From Alteromonadaceae bacterium (GTDB lineage Bacteria; Pseudomonadota; Gammaproteobacteria; Enterobacterales; Alteromonadaceae), in the NCBI GenBank assembly GCA_014872785.1, contig WKFJ01000038.1, forward strand, positions 42,722-106,721: a stretch of 64,000 bases of DNA, in the 5' to 3' direction. Under the pieces are notes generated by a model. That model was not told the origin of the DNA. It saw only the letters and a list, made by a program, of their open reading frames with translations, and did not search any database. The stretch's first letter is position 1. Every line of letters begins with the position of its first letter. The translations under genes and the position numbers were made by a program. This document shows, piece after piece, positions 39,501-48,515 of this stretch.

Positions 39501-40009
39501 TGGAGCGACTGAGCAGATTGTTGGGGGTCTCACTATCTATCAAGTCGGAACTTTACCGTGGTACTTGTATGTCTCTGCTGTTGGACTACGGCGAACGAAG
39601 AGAAGTCATAGAAGAGTCGGTGGCCAAAGTAAGTTCGCTTAGCGGATTAAACGTACTGTGCCTAGATGATGATCAGAATAATATTGATGCCATGCATACC
39701 CTGCTGAGTAAATGGCAGGTAGATGTGGTAACCGCCAGCAATACGCATAACGCGTTACTGCGCGCTTCTAAAGACGAGCCAAGTGCTATATTAGCTGATT
39801 TTCAGCTAGGTGAAGAGCTAGATGGTTTAGACTGCATTGCATTAATTCGAGAGCGATTAGACAAAGATATTCCAGCCGTACTGGTTACTGCTGTGCGTGA
39901 GAAAAGCGTGATTGAACGTGCTGAAGCGATGAATGTTAAATACCTCAGTAAGCCAGTAAAACCGGCCAAGCTACGAATGATGTTACGCGGTATTAAACAG
40001 GCGTTGTAG
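36590..40009 (+). CDS. crbS: CrbS-type sodium-symporter/hybrid sensor histidine kinase
   Basis: 1139-residue fusion. An N-terminal SSS transporter module with about 13 helices (residues 1-490) is followed by a linker, a PAS domain (about 605-730; IPQGISVIDKDLCLVAWNQQYL), a coiled-coil (about 735-785), HisKA with phospho-acceptor H794 (LASHDVLQPINSAKLYL), HATPase_c (NLLSNAIKYTQEGG, DSGEGI, GVGLGLAVVERL) and a C-terminal receiver with D1070. This is the domain order of CrbS and Pseudomonas MxtR, which activate acetyl-CoA synthetase through a LuxR-type partner. The crbR gene is convergent, 28 bp beyond its stop. Confidence 0.92.
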   Translation: MLFVWISIAAVYLGFVFWLGTWGDGHSKKAKAISSHRYVYGFALAIYCTAWTYFGAVGEAARNNWNYLPILLGPILLYLFGYRILIKLIKVSKKQHITTIADLISSRYGKRQIVALVVTLIVLLASIPYIALQLQAIGSAFTLVTGSDDVEIVVFSASVFIALFCVFFGTRRTDVTEYRHGLMLSIAFESVLKLVALFLVALVAVWFLLSEDMPVSTEFMSEKAIMESFAGGAFWLQTLVAGLAVLCLPRQFHVAIIDNLNIKHVDTARWLFPIYLAIIAVFIPTIASAGSGLFAGSDIKPDNYVIALASESGFIGLKIIVFLGGISAAMAMIIISTLTLSTMLSNDVILPKLLSRETDLAKQQSQIGLILGLRRVVILTILLLSYACHILLSSNMPLSSIGLLAFSLVVQLSPAILFGLYWQKGHAHGVIAGLVAGIFTWVLMLIMPILSGVASDGLSSELISITAVIALAVNCLFYLLFSYLSKPSLIDKIQASAFVNEVEEGNRNFNDALTNATAEDLVTVLQTFLGDQRAEHLLKAFELNHERKLDFKEAPDSDFINFCERSLGGVLGASSSSLLIKAVLLDKQFNFEQMVSVFDDTTQAIKTNQTILFTALESIPQGISVIDKDLCLVAWNQQYLKMFNYPKDMISVGTPVEDLVRFNAKRGECGVGELEQLVSKRMEHLRVGKPHKFSRQRSDGRVIEMIGNPLPNGGFVTSFNDITEYIEIQRALKEANIDLEKRVSRRTDEVKTINNELRNEISQRKAVEQELVEAREIAEQANASKTRFLALASHDVLQPINSAKLYLSSLDSEQVSEDVRKTLDKINSSVESSESLIATLLEIAKLDQGALQPTMTSVSLHHLVNQLRHEFTDMAAKKGLSFKVLGSDDVWLNTDSVYLQRILRNLLSNAIKYTQEGGVRLSIRPRKKGVLIQVWDSGEGIAESDIDKVFNDFYRAHDGNERGVGLGLAVVERLSRLLGVSLSIKSELYRGTCMSLLLDYGERREVIEESVAKVSSLSGLNVLCLDDDQNNIDAMHTLLSKWQVDVVTASNTHNALLRASKDEPSAILADFQLGEELDGLDCIALIRERLDKDIPAVLVTAVREKSVIERAEAMNVKYLSKPVKPAKLRMMLRGIKQAL

Positions 40010-40037
40010 ACGAATAAAAGTAAGACTGATAGCAATT

Positions 40038-40682
40038 CTATTCAGGAGGAGTTAGCTTTAACTGGTTAGCAATTAACACCGCTTGGGTGCGGTTGTTAAT
40101 GTCCAGTTTCCTGAATATAGAGGTGACGTGAGTTTTCACGGTTTTTTCGGCAATGCCAAGCTCAAAACCAATTTGCTTGTTCAACAAACCGTCGCGTAAT
40201 AAACAGAGCACCTTGTACTGTGAAGGGGTCAGTGAGGAAACCTTGTCGGCCAATTCGGAAAACTCATCATTCGATGCCGAGACTTGATCCGATAGGGTGT
40301 CAGGGACCCAAATTTCGCCTTCAAGCATTTCGTCAATGGCTTCAACAATGACATCTGCTGAGGTGACTTTAGGCACAAAACCCATTGCTCCAGCGTTGAC
40401 GACTTTGCTGACTAACTCAGGATCTTCTAACCCAGATACCACGGCGACCGGGATATCTGGATAGAGTTTACGAATGTGCAAGAGGCCAAAAAGGTCTTCG
40501 CTTCCTGGCATATGCAAGTCGAGTAGCAATAAATCAATATCTGGCTGCTTGTTGAGCATGTCCACTGTACTGGACATATCAGCGGTTTCCAAAATGGTCA
40601 CATCACTTAAACGCGCTTCAAGCGAGATGCGCAGTGCATCTCGATACAGTGGATGGTCATCAGCAATCAGTAATACAGACAA
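40038..40682 (-). CDS. crbR: CrbR-type LuxR-family response regulator
   Basis: 214 residues with receiver domain (D8, D9, phospho-acceptor D55 in [11 protein letters not shown]) and LuxR helix-turn-helix (about 148-205; LTPSQYKVLCLLRDGLLNKQIGFELGIAEKTVKTHVTSIFRKL). The start is a TTG 4 bp after the acs2 stop codon, so it is probably translated by coupling from acs2. As a CrbR/ErdR homologue it should activate acs2 and the symporter operon upon phosphorylation by CrbS. A close paralogue lies at 8584-9219. Confidence 0.9.
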   Translation of the reverse strand: MSVLLIADDHPLYRDALRISLEARLSDVTILETADMSSTVDMLNKQPDIDLLLLDLHMPGSEDLFGLLHIRKLYPDIPVAVVSGLEDPELVSKVVNAGAMGFVPKVTSADVIVEAIDEMLEGEIWVPDTLSDQVSASNDEFSELADKVSSLTPSQYKVLCLLRDGLLNKQIGFELGIAEKTVKTHVTSIFRKLDINNRTQAVLIANQLKLTPPE

Positions 40683-40686
40683 AGTG

Positions 40687-42639
40687 TTACGCCCTGTTCA
40701 TTCTATTTTCGATAAGTTCATTTACGATATCCGGCTCTGCTAAGGTAGAGGTATCCCCTAAGTTTGCAAAGTCATCCGCAGCAATTTTTCGAAGGATCCG
40801 GCGCATGATTTTTCCTGAACGGGTCTTGGGTAAGCCCGATGTCCAGTGCAACAAGTCCGGGGTTGCGATGGGGCTAAGTTCTTGGCGAACACATTTAACC
40901 ACGTCTTTAGTTAACGCATCGTCGACTTGGGTTCCGGCTACAGGAATAATGTACACGTAAATGCCTTGTCCTTTAATATCGTGAGGATAGCCTACAACCG
41001 CTGCTTCTGCGATAGCGGGATGTGCGACAAGTGCACTTTCTATTTCAGCAGTCCCCAAGCGGTGACCGGAAACATTTAACACGTCGTCCACGCGCCCCGT
41101 GATCCAGTAATAACCGTCTTCATCTCGTCTGGCGCCGTCTCCGGTGAAGTACTTGCCTTCATAGGTGCTAAAGTAGGTTTGTACAAAGCGCTCGTGATCT
41201 CCCCACAAGGTGCGAGACTGACCTGGCCAACTTTCGGTAATTACCAGGTTCCCTTCAACTGCGCCTTCTAGCACTATGCCTTCGTTATCAACTAACTGCG
41301 GACATACACCAAACACGGGGTTAGTCGCTGAGCCTGGTTTTAATTCAGTGGCACCGGGATAAGGAGTGATCATCATGCCACCGGTTTCGGTTTGCCACCA
41401 TGTATCGATAATAGGGCATTGGCTATTGCCAATGACTCTGTGGTACCACTGCCATGCTTCTGGATTGATAGGTTCACCCACTGAACCCAAAAGCCGCAAC
41501 GTTTTACGCGTTGTTCCTTCAGCGGCAAAGTCACCCTGCGCCATTAGCGCGCGAATCGCGGTTGGGGCAGTGTAGAGAATATTAATATCGTGTTTGTCTA
41601 CGATTTGGCTAATACGGCGCACATCAGGATAAGTCGGCACCCCTTCAAACATGACTGTGGTTGCACCGTTAGCAAGAGGTCCATAAACAATGTAAGTATG
41701 GCCTGTGATCCAACCCACATCGGCAGCGCACCAGTAAACTTCCCCTGGTTGGTAGTCAAACACCATTTTATGGGTGGTTGAAGCATGCACGATATAACCA
41801 CCGGTTGTGTGCAACACGCCTTTGGGTTTACCGGTTGAACCTGATGTGTACAGGATAAAAAGAGGATCTTCAGCTGACATAGGGGTAGGGGCACACTCTG
41901 CACTTGCCTCAGCAACTGCGGCGTCTGCGTCAACCACGGTTTCACCATCGACAGGTACATCGCCAACCACATTAAATACAAGTGTGTGAGTAATAGATGG
42001 GCAGGCATTGTCAGCAAGGGCTTGTGCGACATTGGCAAATATGGGCACCACTTTTCCACCGCGACGACCGGCATCAGAAGTGATGATTACCTTTGCATCG
42101 CAATCATTGATACGATCAGCGATGGCCTTTGGTGAAAAGCCTCCAAACACAACTGAGTGAATAGCACCTATGCGAGCACAAGCCAGCATTGCATATGCAG
42201 CCTCTGGCACCATGGGCATGTAAATCGCCACGCGATCGCCTTTTTCTACACCTTTTGATTTGAGGACATTGGCCAGTTTACACACTTGCTCGTGTAATTC
42301 TGCGTAGCTGATGTCTTTGTCGACATCAGGGCTATCACCTTCCCAAATGATGGCCGTGTCATTTGCCCGTTGGGGCAAATGTCTGTCAATGCAGTTGGCG
42401 GAAATGTTAAGCACACCGTCTGCAAACCATTTAATGCTGACATTGTCCGAAGCGAAGCTGCTTTGGTTACCTAATGTAGGCATTGTCATCCAGTCAATAG
42501 ACTGCGCTTGTTGTAACCAGTATTTGTCACCATCAGTGGTCGACTGATGGTAGCGAGATTGATAGCCCTCGGCATCAACAATGTAATTTCGACTGCTTGG
42601 TTTAGCGTCAAGTGAGACCTCTGTCTCTTGAGTTTTCAT
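40687..42639 (-). CDS. acs: Acetyl-CoA synthetase (copy 2)
   Basis: AMP-forming acetate:CoA ligase of about 650 residues. Motifs [40 protein letters not shown] and the regulatory-lysine segment [15 protein letters not shown] are intact. The ATG at 42639 gives an N-terminus of family length; in-frame ATGs at 42648 and 42657 and a TTG at 42666 are also possible, and AAGG lies 11 bases from 42639. It forms an operon with crbR, and its promoter region carries a cluster of GGTCTC/GGGAC half-sites. Confidence 0.95.
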   Translation of the reverse strand: MKTQETEVSLDAKPSSRNYIVDAEGYQSRYHQSTTDGDKYWLQQAQSIDWMTMPTLGNQSSFASDNVSIKWFADGVLNISANCIDRHLPQRANDTAIIWEGDSPDVDKDISYAELHEQVCKLANVLKSKGVEKGDRVAIYMPMVPEAAYAMLACARIGAIHSVVFGGFSPKAIADRINDCDAKVIITSDAGRRGGKVVPIFANVAQALADNACPSITHTLVFNVVGDVPVDGETVVDADAAVAEASAECAPTPMSAEDPLFILYTSGSTGKPKGVLHTTGGYIVHASTTHKMVFDYQPGEVYWCAADVGWITGHTYIVYGPLANGATTVMFEGVPTYPDVRRISQIVDKHDINILYTAPTAIRALMAQGDFAAEGTTRKTLRLLGSVGEPINPEAWQWYHRVIGNSQCPIIDTWWQTETGGMMITPYPGATELKPGSATNPVFGVCPQLVDNEGIVLEGAVEGNLVITESWPGQSRTLWGDHERFVQTYFSTYEGKYFTGDGARRDEDGYYWITGRVDDVLNVSGHRLGTAEIESALVAHPAIAEAAVVGYPHDIKGQGIYVYIIPVAGTQVDDALTKDVVKCVRQELSPIATPDLLHWTSGLPKTRSGKIMRRILRKIAADDFANLGDTSTLAEPDIVNELIENRMNRA

Positions 42640-42695
42640 TTGGTTCATAACCTTCATCCTCGGCAAAGTTTCTGGTTTCTACTCTAGTAGATCGA

Positions 42696-42732
42696 GGTCT
42701 CACCCAATATGGGACTTTGGTCTCATGAGACC
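42696..42732. promoter_or_regulatory. Cluster of GGTCTC/GGGACT sites upstream of acs2
   Basis: GGTCTC (42696-42701), then site C GGGACT-TT-GGTCTC (42711-42724), then GAGACC (42727-42732), so GGTCTC-AT-GAGACC overlaps site C. The same palindrome stands ahead of the symporter operon and crbS. The porin gene is divergent and may share these sites. Confidence 0.6.
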
Positions 42733-42805
42733 ATAGCCCTATATAAAAATTGATAAGGGTCAGTCATTTTTAATTAGGTATTCACTGTAAATGTGGGAAA
42801 AAACA

Positions 42806-43972
42806 ATGATAAAGATGACCTCTCTTGCCAAACTTACCCTACTAGTTGGCCTATGCACTTCTACCGCGGTATCCGCTAATGCCTTGAAGAAAACTGAATT
42901 TGGTTTCTCCGGCTATATCAAACTAGACGCCATTGCGAGTAGTTATAGCGACGGTACTTTGGGGACGGGTAGTATTGGCCGCGATTTCTACATTCCGAGT
43001 CTGACTCCCGTGGGCGGTAACGACGAAGAGACGCAGTTTGATGCACATATCAGACAATCGCGTTTTCGCTTTACCACTACAACGGAGATGGAGAACAAGC
43101 AAACCATTAAAGGCGTTTTAGAATTTGATATGCAAGTTGTCCCTGATGGTAATGAGCGTATTAGTAACAGCCACCAACCGCGGGTTAGACACGCATTTTT
43201 GCAGTACGGTAATTGGTTAATGGGGCAAACCTGGAGCACATTTCAAGACGTGAAAGCGTTGCCTGAAACCATGGACTTTATTGGGGTAACCGATGGCACT
43301 GTTTTCGCAAGACAAGCCATGATCCGCTACACCCATGGTAACTTTCAAGTGGCCTTAGAAAACCCTGAAACTACCGTAACTCCCTACGGTGGTGGTGGTC
43401 GTATTGTAACAGATGACGGCGCGGTACCTGATGTTGTGGTTCGCTATCAACAATCAGCGGATTGGGGGCACTTTGCTGCCGCGTTTCTTGCCAGACAACT
43501 TTCTTACCAAAACAAAACGGGTGATCTAAATATTGATACTACCGAAACCTCTTATGGTCTTAGCTTGACCGGTAAAGTGAAATTCGGTCAAGACGATTTG
43601 AGGGTGATGTTTACTACGGGTTCTGGTCTGGGTCGTTACCTTGGTTTAAACGTAGCCAATGGTGCAGTGCTGGATGCTAACAACGAGTTAAACGCAATCG
43701 ATTCGACAGGTTTTACTATCGCCTATCGCCATTTGTGGGATAGTCAGTGGCGTAGCAATCTAATGTATTCTCAATTTACCGCAGATAATGACACTTCACT
43801 TACCGGCACTGGCGTGACAAAAACGACCTATAGCACGCGAGTAAATCTGGTTTATTCACTGACTAAAGCATTGTCTTTTGGTGGTGAATACACGTTTGCT
43901 AAACGAGAAGTCGAGAGTGGTTTAGAAGGAGATATGAACCGACTGCAATTTTCTGCGAAATACGCGTTCTAA
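42806..43972 (+). CDS. DcaP-like trimeric porin
   Basis: Outer-membrane protein of about 388 residues with a signal peptide (MIKMTSLAKLTLLVGLCTSTAVSANA), FSGYIKLDA near the mature N-terminus, RQSRFRFTTTTEM, VRHAFLQYGNWLMGQTWSTF and a C-terminal strand ending in Phe (LQFSAKYAF). These fit the DcaP family of general or carboxylate porins. The ATG at 42791 (MWEKTM) is an alternative start; 42806 gives the cleaner signal peptide. Its place opposite acs2 suggests uptake of small organic acids. Confidence 0.82.
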   Translation: MIKMTSLAKLTLLVGLCTSTAVSANALKKTEFGFSGYIKLDAIASSYSDGTLGTGSIGRDFYIPSLTPVGGNDEETQFDAHIRQSRFRFTTTTEMENKQTIKGVLEFDMQVVPDGNERISNSHQPRVRHAFLQYGNWLMGQTWSTFQDVKALPETMDFIGVTDGTVFARQAMIRYTHGNFQVALENPETTVTPYGGGGRIVTDDGAVPDVVVRYQQSADWGHFAAAFLARQLSYQNKTGDLNIDTTETSYGLSLTGKVKFGQDDLRVMFTTGSGLGRYLGLNVANGAVLDANNELNAIDSTGFTIAYRHLWDSQWRSNLMYSQFTADNDTSLTGTGVTKTTYSTRVNLVYSLTKALSFGGEYTFAKREVESGLEGDMNRLQFSAKYAF

Positions 43973-44002
43973 TTCTTCAAATTCCAATCATCTATCGCAA
44001 GG

Positions 44003-44031
44003 TGCGCAATTTAGGTTGCGCATTTTGTTTT
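44003..44031 (+). terminator. Terminator after the porin gene
   Basis: TGCGCAA (44003-44009), loop TTTAGG, TTGCGCA (44016-44022), followed by TTTTGTTTT. Confidence 0.82.
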
Positions 44032-44059
44032 CCGAAAAAAATTACATCTATGCATACAA

Positions 44060-44095
44060 TGCATACGTATTCAGCAGTTTTTGCATACGTATTCA
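44060..44095. promoter_or_regulatory. Two LacI-type operators upstream of pullulanase 1
   Basis: TGCATACGTATTCA occurs twice, at 44060-44073 and 44082-44095, with centres 22 bp (two helical turns) apart. A third, partial TGCATACA starts at 44051. The reverse complement of the same 14-mer stands ahead of the TonB receptor at 49883-49896. The near-palindrome with central CG is the form bound by LacI-family sugar regulators, so a MalR-like maltose regulator is the likely binder. No such gene lies in the window. Confidence 0.7.
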
Positions 44096-44202
44096 AATCC
44101 CATTCTGTTGTTATTTTTCATCGCAAGTTTTAGTTTCGCTGCCTTATTTAACAATTGTTACATCACGTTAACAATTTCTATTGGTGCAATTTGGAAACAA
44201 CA

Positions 44203-47200
44203 ATGATTAGCAGAAATAAGACTTTGCTTCAGACGGTTATGTTTGGCGCGAGCATCAGCTTACTTTCGGGATGTTTATCATCTGATAGTGAGCCACTACC
44301 TGACCCAGTACCGCCGACTCCCGTCGTACCAAGCACTCCTGATCCGGCTCCGGATCCGGGGGTTACGTGTGACGCTCCCGAGGTGCCTAATGAGGCTGAA
44401 GATGCTTGTGTATTGCCACCTGCAACGGTGACACCAGCTGACAACGAAGCGGTTATATTCTACAACAGGGAAGATGCCAATTACGACGGATGGGTATTGC
44501 ACCTTTGGAACAATGACACCTGTCCTGACACCGTCGCTGAACCCACTAATTGGCCTGAGGGTCCTTCAGTGGCCGGTGTTGACCCAGTGTATGGTGGTTA
44601 CTACATTGTCCCACTTTTGGAAGGATATTCTGAGTGCATGAACTTTATCGTGCACGATGCCGATGGAAACAAAGACCTATCTCAAGATGACCGCATGATG
44701 GATTTAAGCGGTGGTCGTATGGCGTGGACAATTAGCGGCTATCCTGAAGTGTTCACCGAAGCGACGGTTGACGTGCCGGTATCTATTCAAAATGCATCCG
44801 TGCATTGGGTTGGCGAAAATACCCTTGTATGGCCAGAAGACAGTTCACAGTTCAGTGACATTCGACTGTATTGGTCAATGGATGCAAGTCTAGCAGTTGA
44901 TATCGACACCGGTGTTAACAGTGACGATTATGTCTCGCTAAGCTTACTGGCGGCTGAAAACGATGCGGCGGCCGTTGCCATAAGCCAACCTAGTTGGGAT
45001 GCACTGACGTTTGATGTGGCAGATGTTGATGTAAAAGAGTTGCTGAAAGGGCAACTAGTGGTGGTTGGCTATGATCTAGATGGTGATATGTCACTTGCTA
45101 CCAAGGTGCAAACGGCAAGAGTTCTGGATGCACTTTACACGAGCGGCGAAAACGACGCAGACGAAGCGGTTTACGGTCCTCAGTACACTGATTCAGGTAT
45201 CAACGTGAGCCTATGGGCGCCAACTGCGCAAAGCATGAACTTCATGTTGTTTGACGCAGATAAAAATATGGTTTCTTCAGAAGCTATGACATTGGATGCA
45301 GACACGGGCATTTGGACAATTGATTTGTCAGCGGATGCTGATCGCATGTTCTATCGATTTGAAGCAACCGTATTTCACCCGGTTGAAAATGCAGTTGTGA
45401 CGTTAGAGTCAACAGACCCTTATTCAGTGAGTGTGGCGACTAACGGCCGTTATTCTCAACTTGTGAATTTGTCTGATGATGATTTGAAGCCAGAAGGTTG
45501 GGATAGTCACGAATCACCTGTAATTGAAAACTTTGAAGACAGTGTTATTTATGAAGCGCACATTCGTGACTTCAGTGCTATGGATGAGTCTGTCAGCGAA
45601 GAAAACCGCGGTAAGTATTTGGCTTACACTGAGACCAACTCAACACCCGTTGAGCACCTTCAAGGTTTGGTTGATGCGGGCTTAAACTTCTACCACATCA
45701 TGCCGGCAAACGATATTGCCAGCATTAATGAAGACGATAGCCAAGTGGTGAATATTCACGACACAGAAGCGGATTTATGTGCGTTGAATAGTTCGGCGCC
45801 AGTGTGCGGTGTTGAGGACGACAGTGCGACCTTGTTGTCAGTATTTGAAAGTTACGACCCTGCAAGCGATGCGGCGCAAGCTTTAGCGTCAGCCATGCGT
45901 GGCTATGATAGTTTCAACTGGGGCTACGACCCGCATCACTTCAACGTGCCAGATGGTGCTTACGCGAGCGAAGCGGATGGGGTTGCACGTATCAAAGAAA
46001 TGCGCATGATGATCAAAGCACTACACGATATGGGACTTCGTGTTGCACTTGACGTTGTTTATAACCACACCAACGCGTCAGGTACCAACCTGAACTCTGT
46101 GTTCGACAAAGTAGTGCCCGGCTACTACCACAGATACAACCAATACACGGGCGAAATTGAACGCTCTACTTGCTGTGACAACACGGCAACCGAGAACCGC
46201 ATGATGGCCAAATTTATGTCTGACTCGCTAGTTCTGTGGGCGCAAGAGTATCGCTACGACTCATTCCGTTTCGATTTAATGGGACACATTCCAAAAGCGG
46301 CTATTATGGAATCGTGGGAAGCGGTGCAATCGGTAGATCCCGACAACTACTTCTACGGTGAAGGTTGGGACTTCGGAGAAGTTGCTGGCGATCGCTTGTT
46401 TGAACAAGCAACACAAAAGAACATGGCTGGTACCGAAGTCGGCACCTTCAACGACCAAATTCGCGAAGCTATCCGCGGCGGTGCAATGTTCAGTGGTGAC
46501 ACGGGTGCAGGAACGCTACGCGTGCAGGATAAAGTGCGTATGTCACTTGCTGGCACGCTAACCGACTTCCAATTCCTATCGTCAACTAATGCCTTTGCCA
46601 AAACCAGCACAATGGGCGGTTATGCAACAGACCCTGCCGATATCATTAACTACGTGTCTAAACACGATAATGAGACCTTATGGGATCAGTTTAACTACAG
46701 CTTACCTGACAGTATGTCACTGGAAAATCGCGTGCGTGCACAAAACATTGCGCTAGCGAAAACTTTGTTAAGCCAAGGTATTCCATTCCTGCAACAAGGG
46801 GGCGATCTGCTTCGTTCTAAATCGATGGACAGAAATACCTACGACGCAGGTGATTGGTTCAACCGTATCGATTTCTCTATGGCGAGTCATAACTGGAACA
46901 TCGGTTGGCCGCTTCAGTCGGAAAACGGGGGACGTTGGGACGAAATGATCCCACTACTTGCAGACAGTAATCGTGCGCCATCAATGAGTGATATCCAGTT
47001 TGCCGGTAGCGTATTCAAAGAATTCCTACAAATTCGTCAATCTTCACCTTTGTTCCGTCTTACCTCGGGCGAAGATGTAATGCAGCGTATCGGTTTTCAC
47101 AACGTGGGAACCGAGCAAACGGCTGGTTTGATTGTGATGAGCATTGATGATGGTGCGGGTGTAGAAGACTTAGATGCGAACTATGATGCGCTAATTGTTG

Positions 47201-48423
47201 TGATCAATACCACCGATAGTGAACTAACTCATTCGGTGCCTACCGCTAGCGGTTTTGCGCTGCACAGCGTTTTACAAAACTCGGTTGATGCGATGGTTGC
47301 CTCAGCAATGGCAGTAGACACTGAAACCGGGGCTGATTTTACCGTTCCTGCTTACACAGCCGCAGTGTTTGTAAAAGCACAAGGCGAGTCTCAAGGTACA
47401 GGTATTTCACCTTATGCAACTATTGGCGAGCCTGACTTTGCGACTTATGGCGATACGCCAGTGTATATTCGCGGCACTATGAACGAGTGGGGAACTGCAA
47501 ACCCATTGAGCTATCAAGGGGAAGGTCTCTACACAACTAGTATTGCACTTGAGGCAGGTACAGAATACTTCTTCAAATTTGCCAGTTCAGATTGGTCTAC
47601 CGTCAACTTTGGCGGTGGTGACGCGGGTAGCTTGGTTACCTTAGGCGAGCCGCTGGTATTGGCAAGTGGTGGTAGTGATTTAAGCTTTACCGCTGAAAAC
47701 TCTGAAACTTATATTTTTGCAGTTGATGCGTCAGACGCTTCTGCGCCAAGTATTACCATCCAGGTTGAAGAACCGTTCCCAGGCACCACAGTTTATCTTC
47801 GTGGCACTATGAATGATTGGAGTGAATCTGATGCATTTAGTTACGAAGGTGCGGGTGATTACGCTATTTCAGTTAATTTAACTGCCGGTGACTACGAGTT
47901 TAAAGTCGCTTCTTCGGATTGGAATACTGTTAATTTTGGCAGTAACGGCGCGTCAGTTGAAGTGGGTAGTGTGTATAGTTTAGTGCAAGGTGCAGGCAAT
48001 CTAATGGTTACTATTCCTGCTGATGGCGACTATGTCTTTACCTTCAATGCTTCTGATACGGAAAATACGACCTTATCTATTTTCGAAGCCGGTATGTATG
48101 GTGAAACGCCGGTTTATGTGCGCGGTACGATGAACGATTGGGGCGTAGTTGACTTGATGGAGTTTGACGGTAGCAAACGCTATTCGGTTGATATTGAACT
48201 AGCTGCTGGTGATTACGAGTTCAAGGTTGCCTCTGAAGACTGGAGTACCGTTGATTTTGGTGCGGGCTCAACAGGAAATGTAGTTACCATTGGGCAGAAG
48301 TTGACGCTGGCAAGAGTCGGTGGAGATTTGAGTTTGAATGTTGCCGATGGCGGCCTGTTCAGATTTGAATTGCTCGGACCTGATCCAGAAAATCCACAAG
48401 TGTTAGTAACCAAACTGGACTAA
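44203..48423 (+). CDS. pulA: Pullulanase-type alpha-1,6-glucosidase, lipoprotein (GH13_14) with three C-terminal glucan-binding-like modules
   Basis: 1406-residue surface lipoprotein. A lipobox LLSGC puts the acylated cysteine at C24, followed by a Pro-rich linker. Then come CBM41 (about 80-180, FYNREDANYDGWVLHLWNN), an N-domain, CBM48 (about 335-430) and the GH13 barrel with nucleophile D691 (FRFDLMGH), acid/base E720 (YGEGWDF) and D822 (KHDNETLWD). Three tandem ~105-residue modules follow from residues ~1083, 1194 and 1299, each opening with a VYIRGTMNEWG-like strand and containing WSTVNFG. It debranches pullulan/amylopectin at the cell surface. An upstream TTG at 44155 would bury the signal peptide, so ATG 44203 is chosen. 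Confidence 0.93.
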   Translation: MISRNKTLLQTVMFGASISLLSGCLSSDSEPLPDPVPPTPVVPSTPDPAPDPGVTCDAPEVPNEAEDACVLPPATVTPADNEAVIFYNREDANYDGWVLHLWNNDTCPDTVAEPTNWPEGPSVAGVDPVYGGYYIVPLLEGYSECMNFIVHDADGNKDLSQDDRMMDLSGGRMAWTISGYPEVFTEATVDVPVSIQNASVHWVGENTLVWPEDSSQFSDIRLYWSMDASLAVDIDTGVNSDDYVSLSLLAAENDAAAVAISQPSWDALTFDVADVDVKELLKGQLVVVGYDLDGDMSLATKVQTARVLDALYTSGENDADEAVYGPQYTDSGINVSLWAPTAQSMNFMLFDADKNMVSSEAMTLDADTGIWTIDLSADADRMFYRFEATVFHPVENAVVTLESTDPYSVSVATNGRYSQLVNLSDDDLKPEGWDSHESPVIENFEDSVIYEAHIRDFSAMDESVSEENRGKYLAYTETNSTPVEHLQGLVDAGLNFYHIMPANDIASINEDDSQVVNIHDTEADLCALNSSAPVCGVEDDSATLLSVFESYDPASDAAQALASAMRGYDSFNWGYDPHHFNVPDGAYASEADGVARIKEMRMMIKALHDMGLRVALDVVYNHTNASGTNLNSVFDKVVPGYYHRYNQYTGEIERSTCCDNTATENRMMAKFMSDSLVLWAQEYRYDSFRFDLMGHIPKAAIMESWEAVQSVDPDNYFYGEGWDFGEVAGDRLFEQATQKNMAGTEVGTFNDQIREAIRGGAMFSGDTGAGTLRVQDKVRMSLAGTLTDFQFLSSTNAFAKTSTMGGYATDPADIINYVSKHDNETLWDQFNYSLPDSMSLENRVRAQNIALAKTLLSQGIPFLQQGGDLLRSKSMDRNTYDAGDWFNRIDFSMASHNWNIGWPLQSENGGRWDEMIPLLADSNRAPSMSDIQFAGSVFKEFLQIRQSSPLFRLTSGEDVMQRIGFHNVGTEQTAGLIVMSIDDGAGVEDLDANYDALIVVINTTDSELTHSVPTASGFALHSVLQNSVDAMVASAMAVDTETGADFTVPAYTAAVFVKAQGESQGTGISPYATIGEPDFATYGDTPVYIRGTMNEWGTANPLSYQGEGLYTTSIALEAGTEYFFKFASSDWSTVNFGGGDAGSLVTLGEPLVLASGGSDLSFTAENSETYIFAVDASDASAPSITIQVEEPFPGTTVYLRGTMNDWSESDAFSYEGAGDYAISVNLTAGDYEFKVASSDWNTVNFGSNGASVEVGSVYSLVQGAGNLMVTIPADGDYVFTFNASDTENTTLSIFEAGMYGETPVYVRGTMNDWGVVDLMEFDGSKRYSVDIELAAGDYEFKVASEDWSTVDFGAGSTGNVVTIGQKLTLARVGGDLSLNVADGGLFRFELLGPDPENPQVLVTKLD

Positions 48424-48440
48424 CAACAATTTACAACGAG

Positions 48441-48469
48441 AAAAAACCCGGCTAATTGCCGGGTTTTTG
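48441..48469. terminator. Terminator after pullulanase 1
   Basis: AAAAAACCCGGC, loop TAATT, GCCGGGTTTTTG. A/T runs on both sides allow use from the convergent cupin gene as well. Confidence 0.88.
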
Positions 48470-48515
48470 TTTTCTGTTCTAAACCTTTTGTTTTAAAGGA
48501 AGTCATCATCAATTT

